DNA of 44,650 bases from CAYLQD01 sp043819695 (lineage in GTDB: Bacteria > Planctomycetota > PUPC01): NCBI GenBank assembly GCA_043819695.1, contig JBDREM010000231.1:1-44650 (forward strand), read 5' to 3'. Within the stretch, counting starts at the first letter, position 1; the number at the start of each line of letters is the position of its first letter. The translations under genes and the position numbers were made by a program. The notes under the pieces were generated by a model that worked only from the letters and a program-made list of their open reading frames with translations, was not told where the DNA came from and searched no databases. Below, in pieces: positions 23,748 to 31,351 of this stretch.

Positions 23748-24787
23748 AGACCGAGCTGTTCGACTACGACCTGCCGAGGAAGTTCATAGCCCAGCATCCC
23801 GCGGAGAAACGCGACCGGTCGAAGCTGCTCGTCCTGCGCCGCGACACGGGGGCGACCGAGCTGCGCACGTTCGCCGACCTGCCCGAGTACATGAGGCCGG
23901 GGGACGCGCTCGTCGTCAATGACACGCGCGTGATCCCCGCGCGGCTCTACGGGCGCCGGGGCACCGGCGGGTCCGTCGAGATGCTGCTCGTGCGCCCGGC
24001 GCGTAGTGCCGTCTCCGAGAACGCGTGGGAGGTGATGCTCAACTGCCGCGGCCGCCTCAGCGACGGCGAGGAAATCGTCTTCGCCCGCGACCTCTCGGCC
24101 ACGCTGCTGGGCCGGAGCGAACAGGGCACATCGCTCGCGGAGCTTCATTGCGCGGGCGACCTGAGCGCCGTTCTCGGCCGCATCGGGCGCGCGCCGCTCC
24201 CGCCCTACATCAAGCGTCCCAAATCGGCCGACCCGTACGCCGCCGACGACGCCGAGCGGTACCAGACCGTCTATGCCAAAGCCCCGGGCGCCGTCGCGGC
24301 GCCGACCGCCGGCCTCCACTTCACGCCCGAACTGATGAGCAGGGTCAAGGCCGCCGGGTGCGAGATCGCGCCGGTCACCCTCCACGTCGGCCCCGGGACA
24401 TTCAAGCCCGTTCGGGCCGAGAACATCGAGCAGCACAACGTCGACCCCGAGCACTACGTCGTCACCGAGGAGACGGCCGCCGCGGTCAACCGGGCGAAGC
24501 GGGTCATTGCCGTCGGGACGACATCGTGCCGTGTTCTCGAGACGCTCGCCGCCGCGCCTCGCCGGCGCATCAGGAGCGGTGAGGGTTGGACCGAGCTCTT
24601 CATCCGCCCGCCGTACGACTTCAGGGTCGTCGACTGCCTCATCACCAACTTCCACCTGCCCAGGAGTTCGCTCCTGATGCTCGTGAGCGCGTTCGCGACG
24701 CGCGAGATGATCCTCGCCGCGTACGACGAAGCGAAGCGCAACCGCTGCCGCTTCTACAGCTACGGCGACGCCATGCTCATCCTCTAG
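23744..24787 (+). CDS. queA: S-adenosylmethionine:tRNA ribosyltransferase-isomerase
   Basis: QueA transfers and rearranges the ribosyl part of S-adenosylmethionine onto preQ1 in tRNA, giving epoxyqueuosine at the wobble position. The 347-residue protein matches the family throughout: LFDYDLPRKFIAQHPAEKRD, VVNDTRVIPARL, the segment RYQTVYAKAPGAVAAPTAGLHFT, and the C-terminus LITNFHLPRSSLLMLVSAF. The start overlaps the previous stop as ATGA. It is the last gene of the operon; no other queuosine gene is in the window. Confidence 0.95.
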   Translation: MKTELFDYDLPRKFIAQHPAEKRDRSKLLVLRRDTGATELRTFADLPEYMRPGDALVVNDTRVIPARLYGRRGTGGSVEMLLVRPARSAVSENAWEVMLNCRGRLSDGEEIVFARDLSATLLGRSEQGTSLAELHCAGDLSAVLGRIGRAPLPPYIKRPKSADPYAADDAERYQTVYAKAPGAVAAPTAGLHFTPELMSRVKAAGCEIAPVTLHVGPGTFKPVRAENIEQHNVDPEHYVVTEETAAAVNRAKRVIAVGTTSCRVLETLAAAPRRRIRSGEGWTELFIRPPYDFRVVDCLITNFHLPRSSLLMLVSAFATREMILAAYDEAKRNRCRFYSYGDAMLIL

Positions 24788-24802
24788 GCTCTCCAAAGCG
24801 CT

Positions 24803-24832
24803 AATCTGGTGACGCATATGCGTCGCCAGATT
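24803..24832. repeat. CATATG-centred palindrome, copy 2
   Basis: A 30-bp palindrome (arm AATCTGGTGACGCAT, centre CATATG) with one T opposite G, which would be a G-U pair in a plus-strand RNA. It lies between the convergent queA and nfi genes, 15 bases after the queA stop. The right half differs from copy 1 (10967-11000) at one position over 23 bases. There is no T-run after it, so it is not a standard terminator. Confidence 0.85.
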
Positions 24833-24898
24833 CGCGCTCTTGCGCGAGGAGATCCCGCGGCGGGGCCGGCGAGGAGGGCGGTCGAGCATGGGAGATTC

Positions 24899-25573
24899 TC
24901 AGACGAACGAATGCCGGACCTCATTGACCAGAGCGTGCGCGGCGCGCGTCGTCTCGGGCAGGCGACACTTCGTGCAGCAGCGGAGGATGAGACGTACCGA
25001 CGAGGCGACGTCGGACAGGTGCCCGGGCGACACGTATACGGGCTTGGCGCCGCCGCGCGTGCGCAAGACCGAGCCGACGACCTGCTTCTCATGCCGCAGG
25101 GCGGCGCGGCGGCCGCGGGCGGGCGCGACGTCGCGGTGCTCGCCGACAAGCCGCGACTTCGCGCAGCCGACCGATGGCAGGCCCAGCCAGAGGCCGACGT
25201 GCGAAGCCAGCCCGATGCCGCGCATGTGAGCGATCCCCTGACCGTCGAAGATGACCGCGTCCGGCCGGCATTCCAACTTCCGAAAAACTTCGAGCAGCGC
25301 GGGCGCCTCGCGAAAGGTCAGCAGGCCCGGGATGTACGGGAAATCGACCGGTAGCGACGCGGCCTGTGTTTGGACGATCTCGAGCTCGGGGAGCCGCATT
25401 ACGACGACGCCCGCGTGCATCATGTCGTCGCCGCGGTCGTACGAGACGTCGGCGCCGGCAACGAGCCGGACGTGCGGCAGGGGCCGGATGACGATTTTCC
25501 GCCGGAGGCGGGCCTGCAGGGCGACGGCCTCGGCGTAGTCGGCGGGCCAGGGGTGAAGGGACTTGAACTTCAT
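24899..25573 (-). CDS. nfi: Endonuclease V (deoxyinosine 3'-endonuclease)
   Basis: Endonuclease V cuts DNA one base past a deaminated adenine (hypoxanthine) and so starts repair of deamination damage. The 224-residue protein shows the family motifs: VAGADVSY with the first catalytic Asp, PYIPGLLTFREAPALL with the Tyr wedge and catalytic Glu, DGQGIAHMRGIGLASHVG with the next Asp and His, and GCAKSRL. The start overlaps the stop of the upstream coiled-coil gene as ATGA. Confidence 0.93.
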   Translation of the reverse strand: MKFKSLHPWPADYAEAVALQARLRRKIVIRPLPHVRLVAGADVSYDRGDDMMHAGVVVMRLPELEIVQTQAASLPVDFPYIPGLLTFREAPALLEVFRKLECRPDAVIFDGQGIAHMRGIGLASHVGLWLGLPSVGCAKSRLVGEHRDVAPARGRRAALRHEKQVVGSVLRTRGGAKPVYVSPGHLSDVASSVRLILRCCTKCRLPETTRAAHALVNEVRHSFV

Positions 25574-26148
25574 TCGTGGGGCGGGACGACGGCCGCGCCG
25601 CGCTCGAGCAGATCGGCTTTGCGCGCGGCCTCGACCTTCTTGAGCGTTGCCTCGAGCCAGACGAGCGCCTTTTCTGCGATCTCCCGCTCGCGGCGCCGCT
25701 GGGCGCGCCAGTTCTGGCGCGACAGGGCCAGCAGTGCGCGCTCGGCCCGTCGGGCCCTGGCCGCCAGTTCGCGGGCATCGCGCATGCGCTCCATCCGCAG
25801 CCGTTCCCAGCGTTCGGCCTCGGATCGGTCGCCGCGCGCCCGTGCCTCGCGCTCGGCCCTGGCCGCATGTTCGATCGCCTCGAAGTCCTCCTTGTACCTC
25901 TCGAGTTCCTTCTGGATTTGCGATTCCAATTCGTCTTTCGACCAGCTCAGCCTGCGGCGGCGCGCCTCGAGCGCCTTGCGCACCTCGCTTCGAATCTCCG
26001 CGCGGATGTCGTCGATGGTCTTCTTGTCGTACTCGACGAGGATGCGGTATTGCGCCGGCGGGACCTTATCGGTCTTCGGCGCGGGCTCGGCCGCCCGGGC
26101 GGCTGCGGGGGCGGCGACTACGAGGATCAGGGCTACGATGCCTTTCAC
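25570..26148 (-). CDS. Secreted coiled-coil protein, function unknown
   Basis: This 192-residue protein starts at a GTG (KGIVALILVVAAPAAARAAE follows), a signal peptide with cleavage after AARAA. From about residue 40 to 180 it is highly charged with long Glu/Arg/Ala heptad runs, so it should form an extended coiled coil in the periplasm. I see no enzymatic motif. It is coupled to nfi by overlapping codons, though a functional link is not obvious. Confidence 0.65.
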   Translation of the reverse strand: MKGIVALILVVAAPAAARAAEPAPKTDKVPPAQYRILVEYDKKTIDDIRAEIRSEVRKALEARRRRLSWSKDELESQIQKELERYKEDFEAIEHAARAEREARARGDRSEAERWERLRMERMRDARELAARARRAERALLALSRQNWRAQRRREREIAEKALVWLEATLKKVEAARKADLLERGAAVVPPHE

Positions 26149-26192
26149 GGCGGTGCTCCGCGATTCTGCTGCAACAGTTGTAACACTGGGGG

Positions 26193-26308
26193 TGTTGAAG
26201 ATCCCGCCCGCTCACAGAGCGGGCCTACAGGGGCCCCAGAGCGCCGCGAAACGGTCGTTCCTGTAGGCCGACTTTGTAAGTCGGCGGTTTCCTGCACCTT
26301 TTTCAACA
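26193..26308. repeat. Cruciform-type palindromic element
   Basis: Outer ends TGTTGAA (26193-26199) and TTCAACA (26302-26308) are inverted. Inside, GCCTACAGG (26223-26231) pairs with CCTGTAGGC (26260-26268). On either side of that stem stand separate hairpins GCCCGCT/AGCGGGC (26206-26224) and GCCGACTT/AAGTCGGC (26267-26285). It lies between the holA and coiled-coil genes and holds no frame. It has the look of a mobile palindromic repeat. Confidence 0.75.
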
Positions 26309-26350
26309 GCCTCGCGCTTCTAATTGTACTCGCGACGGGCGGTGTGTCAA

Positions 26351-27394
26351 TCAGGATGCCCGCGGCGCGGCGCGCGTCCTGCGCGTGATGAGTCGGATGA
26401 ACGTGAGTTCGAGCATGACGCGCTTGTCGTCGATGACGGAGCTCTTGAGCATTGCCTCGCACTTCACGAGCGCGGAGCAGTTGTAACGGAGTTCGCGCAG
26501 GCTGAAGGCGTTGACCTGTGCGAGGAACCGGTCGACGTAGTACTTCACGCCGAGCTTTGTCGCCGTGGCGACGGGGTTCTCGCCTTTGCCGACGAATTCC
26601 TTGACGGTCCATAGGCGGCGCATGTGCTGCGCGACGCTGAAGAGGATGCTCGTCTCGCTGGCGCCGTGCGCAAGGAGGCCGTCGAGGGCGGCGAGCGCCC
26701 GCTCCGGCTGCCGGCGGCCAATGGCGTCGGTCAGTTCGTAGACCGCGCGGCCGCGATCGCGGAGGGACACGTTCTGCACGTCCTCGGGCGTGATCTTCTT
26801 GCGGTCACCGATGTAGACCGCGAGCTTGTCGAGTTCGGCGGCCAGCATTGCGAGGTCGGTGCCGAGGAACTCGGTGAGGAGCGCGGCCGCGGCGGAGTTG
26901 ATCTGGCGGCCCATTGCCTTCACGCGGGCAGTGACCCATGGGACGACGTCGCGCTCGTAGAAGCGGTTGCAGGCGACGAGTCCGCCGGTTTCCTGGGCCG
27001 TCTTTGTGAGCTTTTTGCGCGCGTCGACGGTGGCGACGCGCAGGACGAGGGAGCTGTTCGCGGCGGGTGCAGCCGCGTATGCAGCGAGCGCCTTCTGGTA
27101 CTTCTCGACGAACCCGCCGGCGGGCGAGACCGAGATAAAGCGGGTGGGGCTGAAGAGGCTGGGCGTGCGGAGGTTGTCGAGGACGGTTGCGAGGTCGACG
27201 TCGTCGCCGTGGTAGAAGTTTCGGGCGCATTCGCCGCCGCGCGACTCGAGGGCGCCCGCTATGAGCTGCTCGGCTTCCTGGGCGAGGAAGTGTTCGAGGC
27301 CGGCGAGGAGGTACAGCGGCGCGATCTCGCCCTTGGCGAGCGCGGACTTGAGCGCCGAGAGCGTCAGCCCCGGCTGTCTTTCGTGCTTTGGCAC
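26351..27394 (-). CDS. holA: DNA polymerase III subunit delta
   Basis: The delta subunit is part of the clamp loader and opens the beta sliding clamp. The 347-residue protein matches HolA over its length: LYLLAGLEHFLAQEAEQLI at the N-terminus in the degenerate AAA+ domain, then LRTPSLFSPTRFISV, and the helical collar domain near the C-terminus (ALAALDGLLAHGASETSILF, QVNAFSLRELRYNCSALVKCEAMLKS). It starts at a GTG preceded by GGGAG. Confidence 0.92.
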   Translation of the reverse strand: MPKHERQPGLTLSALKSALAKGEIAPLYLLAGLEHFLAQEAEQLIAGALESRGGECARNFYHGDDVDLATVLDNLRTPSLFSPTRFISVSPAGGFVEKYQKALAAYAAAPAANSSLVLRVATVDARKKLTKTAQETGGLVACNRFYERDVVPWVTARVKAMGRQINSAAAALLTEFLGTDLAMLAAELDKLAVYIGDRKKITPEDVQNVSLRDRGRAVYELTDAIGRRQPERALAALDGLLAHGASETSILFSVAQHMRRLWTVKEFVGKGENPVATATKLGVKYYVDRFLAQVNAFSLRELRYNCSALVKCEAMLKSSVIDDKRVMLELTFIRLITRRTRAAPRAS

Positions 27395-27478
27395 GGCCTG
27401 CTCCCGTGGCTAAGCCGCCAACTGTAATCGTTGCAGAGCGCGTGTGATAACGCTTGCCTCGTTTGATGTGCAATGTAG

Positions 27479-27498
27479 GGGCACGGCCTGCCGTGCCC
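27479..27498. repeat. Perfect 9-bp-stem hairpin
   Basis: GGGCACGGC-CT-GCCGTGCCC, 30 bases after the stop codon of the minus-strand micro-ORF and 84 bases before holA. It could act as a terminator or processing site for the micro-ORF transcript, but has no T-run. Confidence 0.6.
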
Positions 27499-27509
27499 GC
27501 ACACAGACC

Positions 27510-27532
27510 ACACGTTCTTCGGAACGATCACG
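27510..27532 (-). repeat. 23-bp dispersed repeat, copy 1
   Basis: The minus strand reads CGTGATCGTTCCGAAGAACG and three more bases. It matches the plus strand at 32570-32592 at 21 of 23 positions and contains a GTTC-CGAA-GAAC hairpin. It covers the stop codon of the 51-residue micro-ORF. Confidence 0.55.
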
Positions 27533-27683
27533 CCAACTCGTTGACTATGAGAGCGACGGTGACTATGATAAGTATAATGCACAAGATAAGCAGCCACGGG
27601 ATACCTCCGCGCTCGCCCGATTTGCCGGGCGCGTCGTGGCGGCCTTCGCGACGTGCGGTCTTGCTCTCTTTGGACTTGGCCAT
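27528..27683 (-). CDS. 51-residue tail-anchored membrane micro-protein
   Basis: The frame starts MAKSKESKTARREGRHDAPG: a basic, disordered N-terminus of about 28 residues, then Pro-Trp and one hydrophobic helix (LLILCIILIIVTVALIV), ending three residues later. This is the shape of a tail-anchored or small inner-membrane protein. Support comes from a near-consensus promoter exactly upstream (27695-27723). The ribosome site is weak and the leader is only a few bases. It lies upstream of holA and divergent from the secreted-protein gene at 27700, whose start codon is 16 bases away. No family recognised. Confidence 0.55.
   Translation of the reverse strand: MAKSKESKTARREGRHDAPGKSGERGGIPWLLILCIILIIVTVALIVNELA
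27541..27569 (+). promoter_or_regulatory. Possible promoter of the secreted protein gene at 27700
   Basis: TTGACT (27541-27546), a 17-base spacer and TATGAT (27564-27569). The transcript would carry a leader of about 124 bases antisense to most of the micro-ORF at 27528-27683. The AT-rich bases also encode the micro-ORF's Ile/Leu/Val helix, so the match could be partly chance. Confidence 0.5.
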
Positions 27684-27694
27684 TCTCGAGAGGG

Positions 27695-27723
27695 ATTCTA
27701 TGCGGGTCCCCGCCGGCTGTCAA
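27695..27723 (-). promoter_or_regulatory. Promoter of the micro-ORF at 27528-27683
   Basis: The minus strand has consensus TTGACA (27718-27723), a 17-base spacer and TAGAAT (27695-27700). It lies across the start codon of the divergent gene at 27700, so the two transcription units overlap head to head. Confidence 0.7.
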
Positions 27724-28770
27724 GCGGCTCTTGCGTTGTGCGCGTTGCTGGCGTCGCCGGCGGTTGCGGGGGAGAAGAACGGCGAGGAGGTCCGCCGCGC
27801 GGTCAAGATGCTCCGCCGGCTCGAGCTGACCTGTACGGAGTACGGCGGCCCGAATGCTTGCCGCCTGCTAAACGCGATGATGCTCGAGGCGGTGCGGCTC
27901 TACGAGGATGCGAACTACGACCCGGCGCTCGATTCGATTCTGCTGGCGCGGGCGATGTTCCCGCGCGGCGTTTCGATAACGCACTACGGGCTGCAGCCGG
28001 GCGTGGTCGAGGTGGCAGTGCGGTGGCCGTCGAAGGAGGAGGAGGCGCTGCTCCCGCTCGATCCCGGCACGTACACGTGGGTGATGGTCGCCGTCACGAA
28101 CAGGTCCGGCGCGAGTTTGAGGCTCAGCGGCATCCGGGCGGTGGTCGAGCATGAGGGGCTGCCGCTGAAGAATTCGTCGGGCAGGGCGGTCGAGTCAATC
28201 ACGGCCGGTGATCCGGCGCTGGCGAAGGTGCTCGGTCCGAGGGCGGCGGCGCTGCGGCCGGTGCGCGTCGGGAAGGGCCGCACGGTAACGTTTCCGATGG
28301 TGTTCCTGCGGTTTCCGAGGTGGACGGAGATCCGGCTCGTGCACGAGCCGAGCAAGATCTACGCTCCGGTGCGCAACTACGCGGCGATGCGAGGCAACCT
28401 GGCGCGGCAACTGCGTGCGAAGAGGCGCGCCGTCACGTACCTCGCGAAGATCGACGCGGCGAGGCCGCAGCCGGAGCCCGGCAAGCCGCCGGTCCCGCGC
28501 AAGCCGAAGCCGGGCCCGCGCTACGTGCTCATCGGGTACATTCGGAACGAGATCGCGGGCGCCAAATTCGGCATACGGATCATCGATTCGGCCCTGGCGA
28601 AGGAGCACAAGGTGTTTTACGTCCGCCAGGACGGCCTGAACTCGGCTCAACTGAGCGCAATGGGCACGGGTGCCATCGCCGAGCTGATCACGACGGGCCG
28701 CCGGCCCGAGGTGGGCGACGCCGTGTATGTGCTCGTGCCGCCGCCGAAACAAGCGGCCGCGCCGAAGTGA
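27700..28770 (+). CDS. Secreted protein of unknown function
   Basis: The 356-residue protein starts with a signal peptide (MRVPAGCQAALALCALLASP, then AVAG). After a short helical region with LYEDANYDPALDSILLARAM, it has beta-rich segments (GVVEVAVRWPSKEE, GTYTWVMVAVTNRSGASLRL) that look like an immunoglobulin-like or DUF4352-type fold. A Pro/Lys-rich linker follows (about 280-295), then a small C-terminal beta domain (YVLIGYIRNEIAGAKFGIRI). I do not recognise a family. The ATG has a GAGAGGG site. The MoxR gene follows after 63 bases. Confidence 0.7.
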   Translation: MRVPAGCQAALALCALLASPAVAGEKNGEEVRRAVKMLRRLELTCTEYGGPNACRLLNAMMLEAVRLYEDANYDPALDSILLARAMFPRGVSITHYGLQPGVVEVAVRWPSKEEEALLPLDPGTYTWVMVAVTNRSGASLRLSGIRAVVEHEGLPLKNSSGRAVESITAGDPALAKVLGPRAAALRPVRVGKGRTVTFPMVFLRFPRWTEIRLVHEPSKIYAPVRNYAAMRGNLARQLRAKRRAVTYLAKIDAARPQPEPGKPPVPRKPKPGPRYVLIGYIRNEIAGAKFGIRIIDSALAKEHKVFYVRQDGLNSAQLSAMGTGAIAELITTGRRPEVGDAVYVLVPPPKQAAAPK

Positions 28771-28833
28771 GCCGGCCGCTGTCGCACAGTTGGAATTGCT
28801 GGAGCTTCCCGAACCCGACGGCAGGAGATTGAC

Positions 28834-29850
28834 GTGGCGAAGAACGGCGTTCGCATCGAGGAAGTTGTCGGCGATTTTTCGAGAAAATGCAACGTGATGA
28901 TGGGCGAGCTGGGCAAGGCCATCATCGGACAGCGGCAGGTGCTGAAAGAGATGCTGGCCACGGTCTGCTGCCGCGCGCACTGCCTGCTCCTCGGCGTCCC
29001 CGGCCTGGCGAAGACGCTGATGGTCCGCGCCATGTCGCAGATCATGGAACTGTCGTTCAAGCGCATTCAATTCACGCCCGACCTTATGCCGTCGGACATC
29101 ACCGGCACGAACGTCATGCAGGAGGACGAGCGGACGCACCGGCGCTCATTTCAGTTCCTCAAGGGGCCGATCTTCGCGAACATCATTCTTGCCGACGAGA
29201 TCAACCGGACTCCGCCGAAGACGCAGGCGGCGCTGCTCGAGGCGATGCAGGAGAAGCAGGTGACCGTGGGCGACACGACTTATCCGCTCGCGCGGCCGTT
29301 CTTCGTCATCGCCACGCAAAACCCCATCGAGCAGGAGGGCACGTATCCGCTGCCCGAGGCGCAGCTCGACCGGTTCATGTTCAACATCTTCGTCGACTAT
29401 CCGCAGCAGGAGGAAGAGGAAGAGATCGTCCGGTTCACCACGCTCGGCTCATACACCGACTTGCAGCCGGTGTTCAGCGGCAAGGAACTGATGCTGATGC
29501 AGGAGGTGGTCGCGCAGATCGCCGTTTCGGACTACGTGATCAAGTACGCGACGAACATCGTCCGCGCGAGCCGGCCGAAGGACGAACGCGCGCCGGAGTT
29601 CGTGAAGGAGATGATCGACTGGGGCGCGGGCCCGAGGGCAGGGCAGTCGCTCGTGATGGGCGCCCGCGCGATGGCTGCGATGGACGGCCGGCTGAACGTC
29701 GACCCGCAGGACATCCGCGACGTCGCCGTGCCCGTGATGCGCCACCGGCTCGGCGCCAACTTCCAGGCCGAGGCCGAGGGCATCGACAACGTCGAGCTCG
29801 TCCGAATGCTGCTCCACGAAGTCCCCGAGCCGAGGGTGAGCGGAAGATAG
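28834..29850 (+). CDS. MoxR-family AAA+ ATPase
   Basis: MoxR ATPases are chaperones that help assemble or activate partner proteins, often with von Willebrand-type metal-site domains. The 338-residue protein has Walker A GVPGLAKT (about 53-61), Walker B ILADEINR, the typical QFTPDLMPSDITGTNV and PEAQLDRFMF segments, and the C-terminal lid domain. It starts at a GTG after AGGAGA. MoxR genes normally sit before a DUF58 and a VWA gene. Here the next gene is on the other strand, so its partner is missing from this locus. Confidence 0.92.
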   Translation: MAKNGVRIEEVVGDFSRKCNVMMGELGKAIIGQRQVLKEMLATVCCRAHCLLLGVPGLAKTLMVRAMSQIMELSFKRIQFTPDLMPSDITGTNVMQEDERTHRRSFQFLKGPIFANIILADEINRTPPKTQAALLEAMQEKQVTVGDTTYPLARPFFVIATQNPIEQEGTYPLPEAQLDRFMFNIFVDYPQQEEEEEIVRFTTLGSYTDLQPVFSGKELMLMQEVVAQIAVSDYVIKYATNIVRASRPKDERAPEFVKEMIDWGAGPRAGQSLVMGARAMAAMDGRLNVDPQDIRDVAVPVMRHRLGANFQAEAEGIDNVELVRMLLHEVPEPRVSGR

Positions 29851-29853
29851 AGA

Positions 29854-29873
29854 CTGCGCGAGAGGGGGCGCAG
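29854..29873. terminator. Possible bidirectional hairpin between convergent genes
   Basis: CTGCGC (29854-29859) and GCGCAG (29868-29873) form a short stem between the MoxR stop and the stop of the convergent sensor gene. There is no T-run, so the terminator role is only inferred from its position. Confidence 0.35.
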
Positions 29874-29889
29874 GGGCGACGTGGGGCTG

Positions 29890-30951
29890 CTACTTCGCGG
29901 CCGGCTCTTCCTCCCCCTCGTCTTCGCCGGCGATTTTCTTGTACTCGCGGATCTTGTCGGCCTCGTGCTGAAGCCAGGTTGCGCTCTTGCTGCCCTCGAC
30001 GACGATGTCCTTGAGCTCGCGCGCGATCTGCGTGATGTTGCCGATGATCTGCTTGAGCGTGTTCTGGTCTTCCTCGGCGAGCGACGAGCCGTGTTCGAGC
30101 AGTGCGCGGCTCTCGCTCAGAATGTCGTCGAGCGGCTCGGTGATCCGCGAGACGGCCTGGCGGACGAGGCGTGCGAGTGCGACGTGGTCTTTCTGGTCGA
30201 GGATGGCCTTCTTCTGCTCTGCGATGCGGAGGACCATCTCGTTGTACATTGCGTAGAGGTCGGAGAACTCGTTGCCGGGGTCCTCGGCGTCGATGGTGGC
30301 GAGGTCGCCCTCGCGGATGCGGTACTCCTGCATGAAGATCGCCTGTATGGGCTTGTGGACCTTTGCGCGCAGGACGAAGTGGACTACGAGGACGATGATG
30401 ATGAGCGTGACGGCGAGGACGATGAAGGCTCCGAGCATTAGGAGGTCGGCGAGGCGGTCGACCTGTGTCAGCGGGTGCCTGAGCAGGATGCCGCCCATCA
30501 CGGCTGTCCTGGTGGCGTCGGTGTAGCAGGGGAGCGCGACGACGTACTGATCGAGCGCCATCGCGCCGATGCCGTCCTCCGCCGCGCCTCTGGCCATGGC
30601 TTCGGCGAGTACGCCGCTGATGAAGTACTTGCCCGGCGGGTTGGCGGTGTTGGCCGCGAGAATCTTGCTCTGGGCGTCCACGATGATGATCTGCTGGCCG
30701 GCTTCCTCGCGGTGCTTGAGGGCCTCGACGTATTGCTCGGCGATCCTGAGGCGCTCCTCGCGCGAGCCGGCCTGGGCGAGCCATGCGCGCAGCAGCCGCG
30801 CCTGGCTCATCAGGTCGGTGCGGATGTTCTCGACGAGGATGAACTTCTCGACCCGGTATTGGTAGTAGAAGGAGGCGAGGCTGAGAAAGACGATCGCCAA
30901 TCCAAGCCTCAACGTGAGCTGCCGGAGCAGACTGCCTTTTCGCTTCGTCAT
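29890..30951 (-). CDS. Membrane sensor protein with HAMP domain but no output domain
   Basis: The 353-residue protein has the layout of a sensor kinase or chemoreceptor: a first helix at about residues 13-30, a periplasmic sensing domain of about 135 residues, a second helix at about 170-192, and a HAMP-like segment. A long charged coiled coil (about 235-340) follows, ending in an acidic tail. There is no histidine phosphoacceptor motif, no HATPase domain and no chemoreceptor tip. It may be a truncated kinase, or a sensor that acts through a partner. Its own promoter lies upstream. Confidence 0.75.
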   Translation of the reverse strand: MTKRKGSLLRQLTLRLGLAIVFLSLASFYYQYRVEKFILVENIRTDLMSQARLLRAWLAQAGSREERLRIAEQYVEALKHREEAGQQIIIVDAQSKILAANTANPPGKYFISGVLAEAMARGAAEDGIGAMALDQYVVALPCYTDATRTAVMGGILLRHPLTQVDRLADLLMLGAFIVLAVTLIIIVLVVHFVLRAKVHKPIQAIFMQEYRIREGDLATIDAEDPGNEFSDLYAMYNEMVLRIAEQKKAILDQKDHVALARLVRQAVSRITEPLDDILSESRALLEHGSSLAEEDQNTLKQIIGNITQIARELKDIVVEGSKSATWLQHEADKIREYKKIAGEDEGEEEPAAK

Positions 30952-30993
30952 GTCAGTAATCCTCCCGGGGCCGCGCCCGAATCCGCTCGTTTA

Positions 30994-31023
30994 ATTTTAG
31001 CATTCCGAAGGCGTAGTATGCAA
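30994..31023 (-). promoter_or_regulatory. Promoter of the HAMP sensor gene
   Basis: The minus strand has TTGCAT (31018-31023), an 18-base spacer and TAAAAT (30994-30999). An AGGA ribosome site precedes the ATG at 30951. Confidence 0.65.
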
Positions 31024-31052
31024 ACCATGTTCCGGCGGCCCCGGCCGGCCTC

Positions 31053-31346
31053 CTAGTTCTTTTCGGAACAATCGCACGGGGTATTACCGCAACCTGGGCA
31101 GCCGTCGGCGTATTTTCGGGCGGCGTCTTCGATCTCGATGCCCGAGATGCTCGCGAGCGTGCAGAGCCACGCGAGGACGTCGGCGAACTCGTCCGCGAGC
31201 GCGTCCTTGTCTTTGCCGTCGCGCAGCTCGGTCGCCAGCTCCCCGACCTCTTCGATCAGCCACATGAAGGTGCCGCCGGCCCCGCGGGCGCTGTCCCGTT
31301 CGTAATAGATGCGTTCGATCTGGCGTTGAAACTCGGACAGGTGCAT
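31053..31346 (-). CDS. MazG-type nucleotide pyrophosphohydrolase
   Basis: MazG-like enzymes hydrolyse NTPs or modified nucleotides to the monophosphate, as house-cleaning or stress enzymes. This 97-residue protein has the metal-binding pattern EEVGELATEL and DEFADVLAW in a four-helix arrangement. The C-terminus adds a small Cys cluster (GCPGCGNTPCDC), likely a zinc site. The ATG at 31346 is chosen because GGAAGG lies nine bases before it; an ATG nine bases earlier sits right on that site. It is the last gene of a three-gene minus operon. Confidence 0.87.
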   Translation of the reverse strand: MHLSEFQRQIERIYYERDSARGAGGTFMWLIEEVGELATELRDGKDKDALADEFADVLAWLCTLASISGIEIEDAARKYADGCPGCGNTPCDCSEKN

Positions 31347-31351
31347 CGGCG

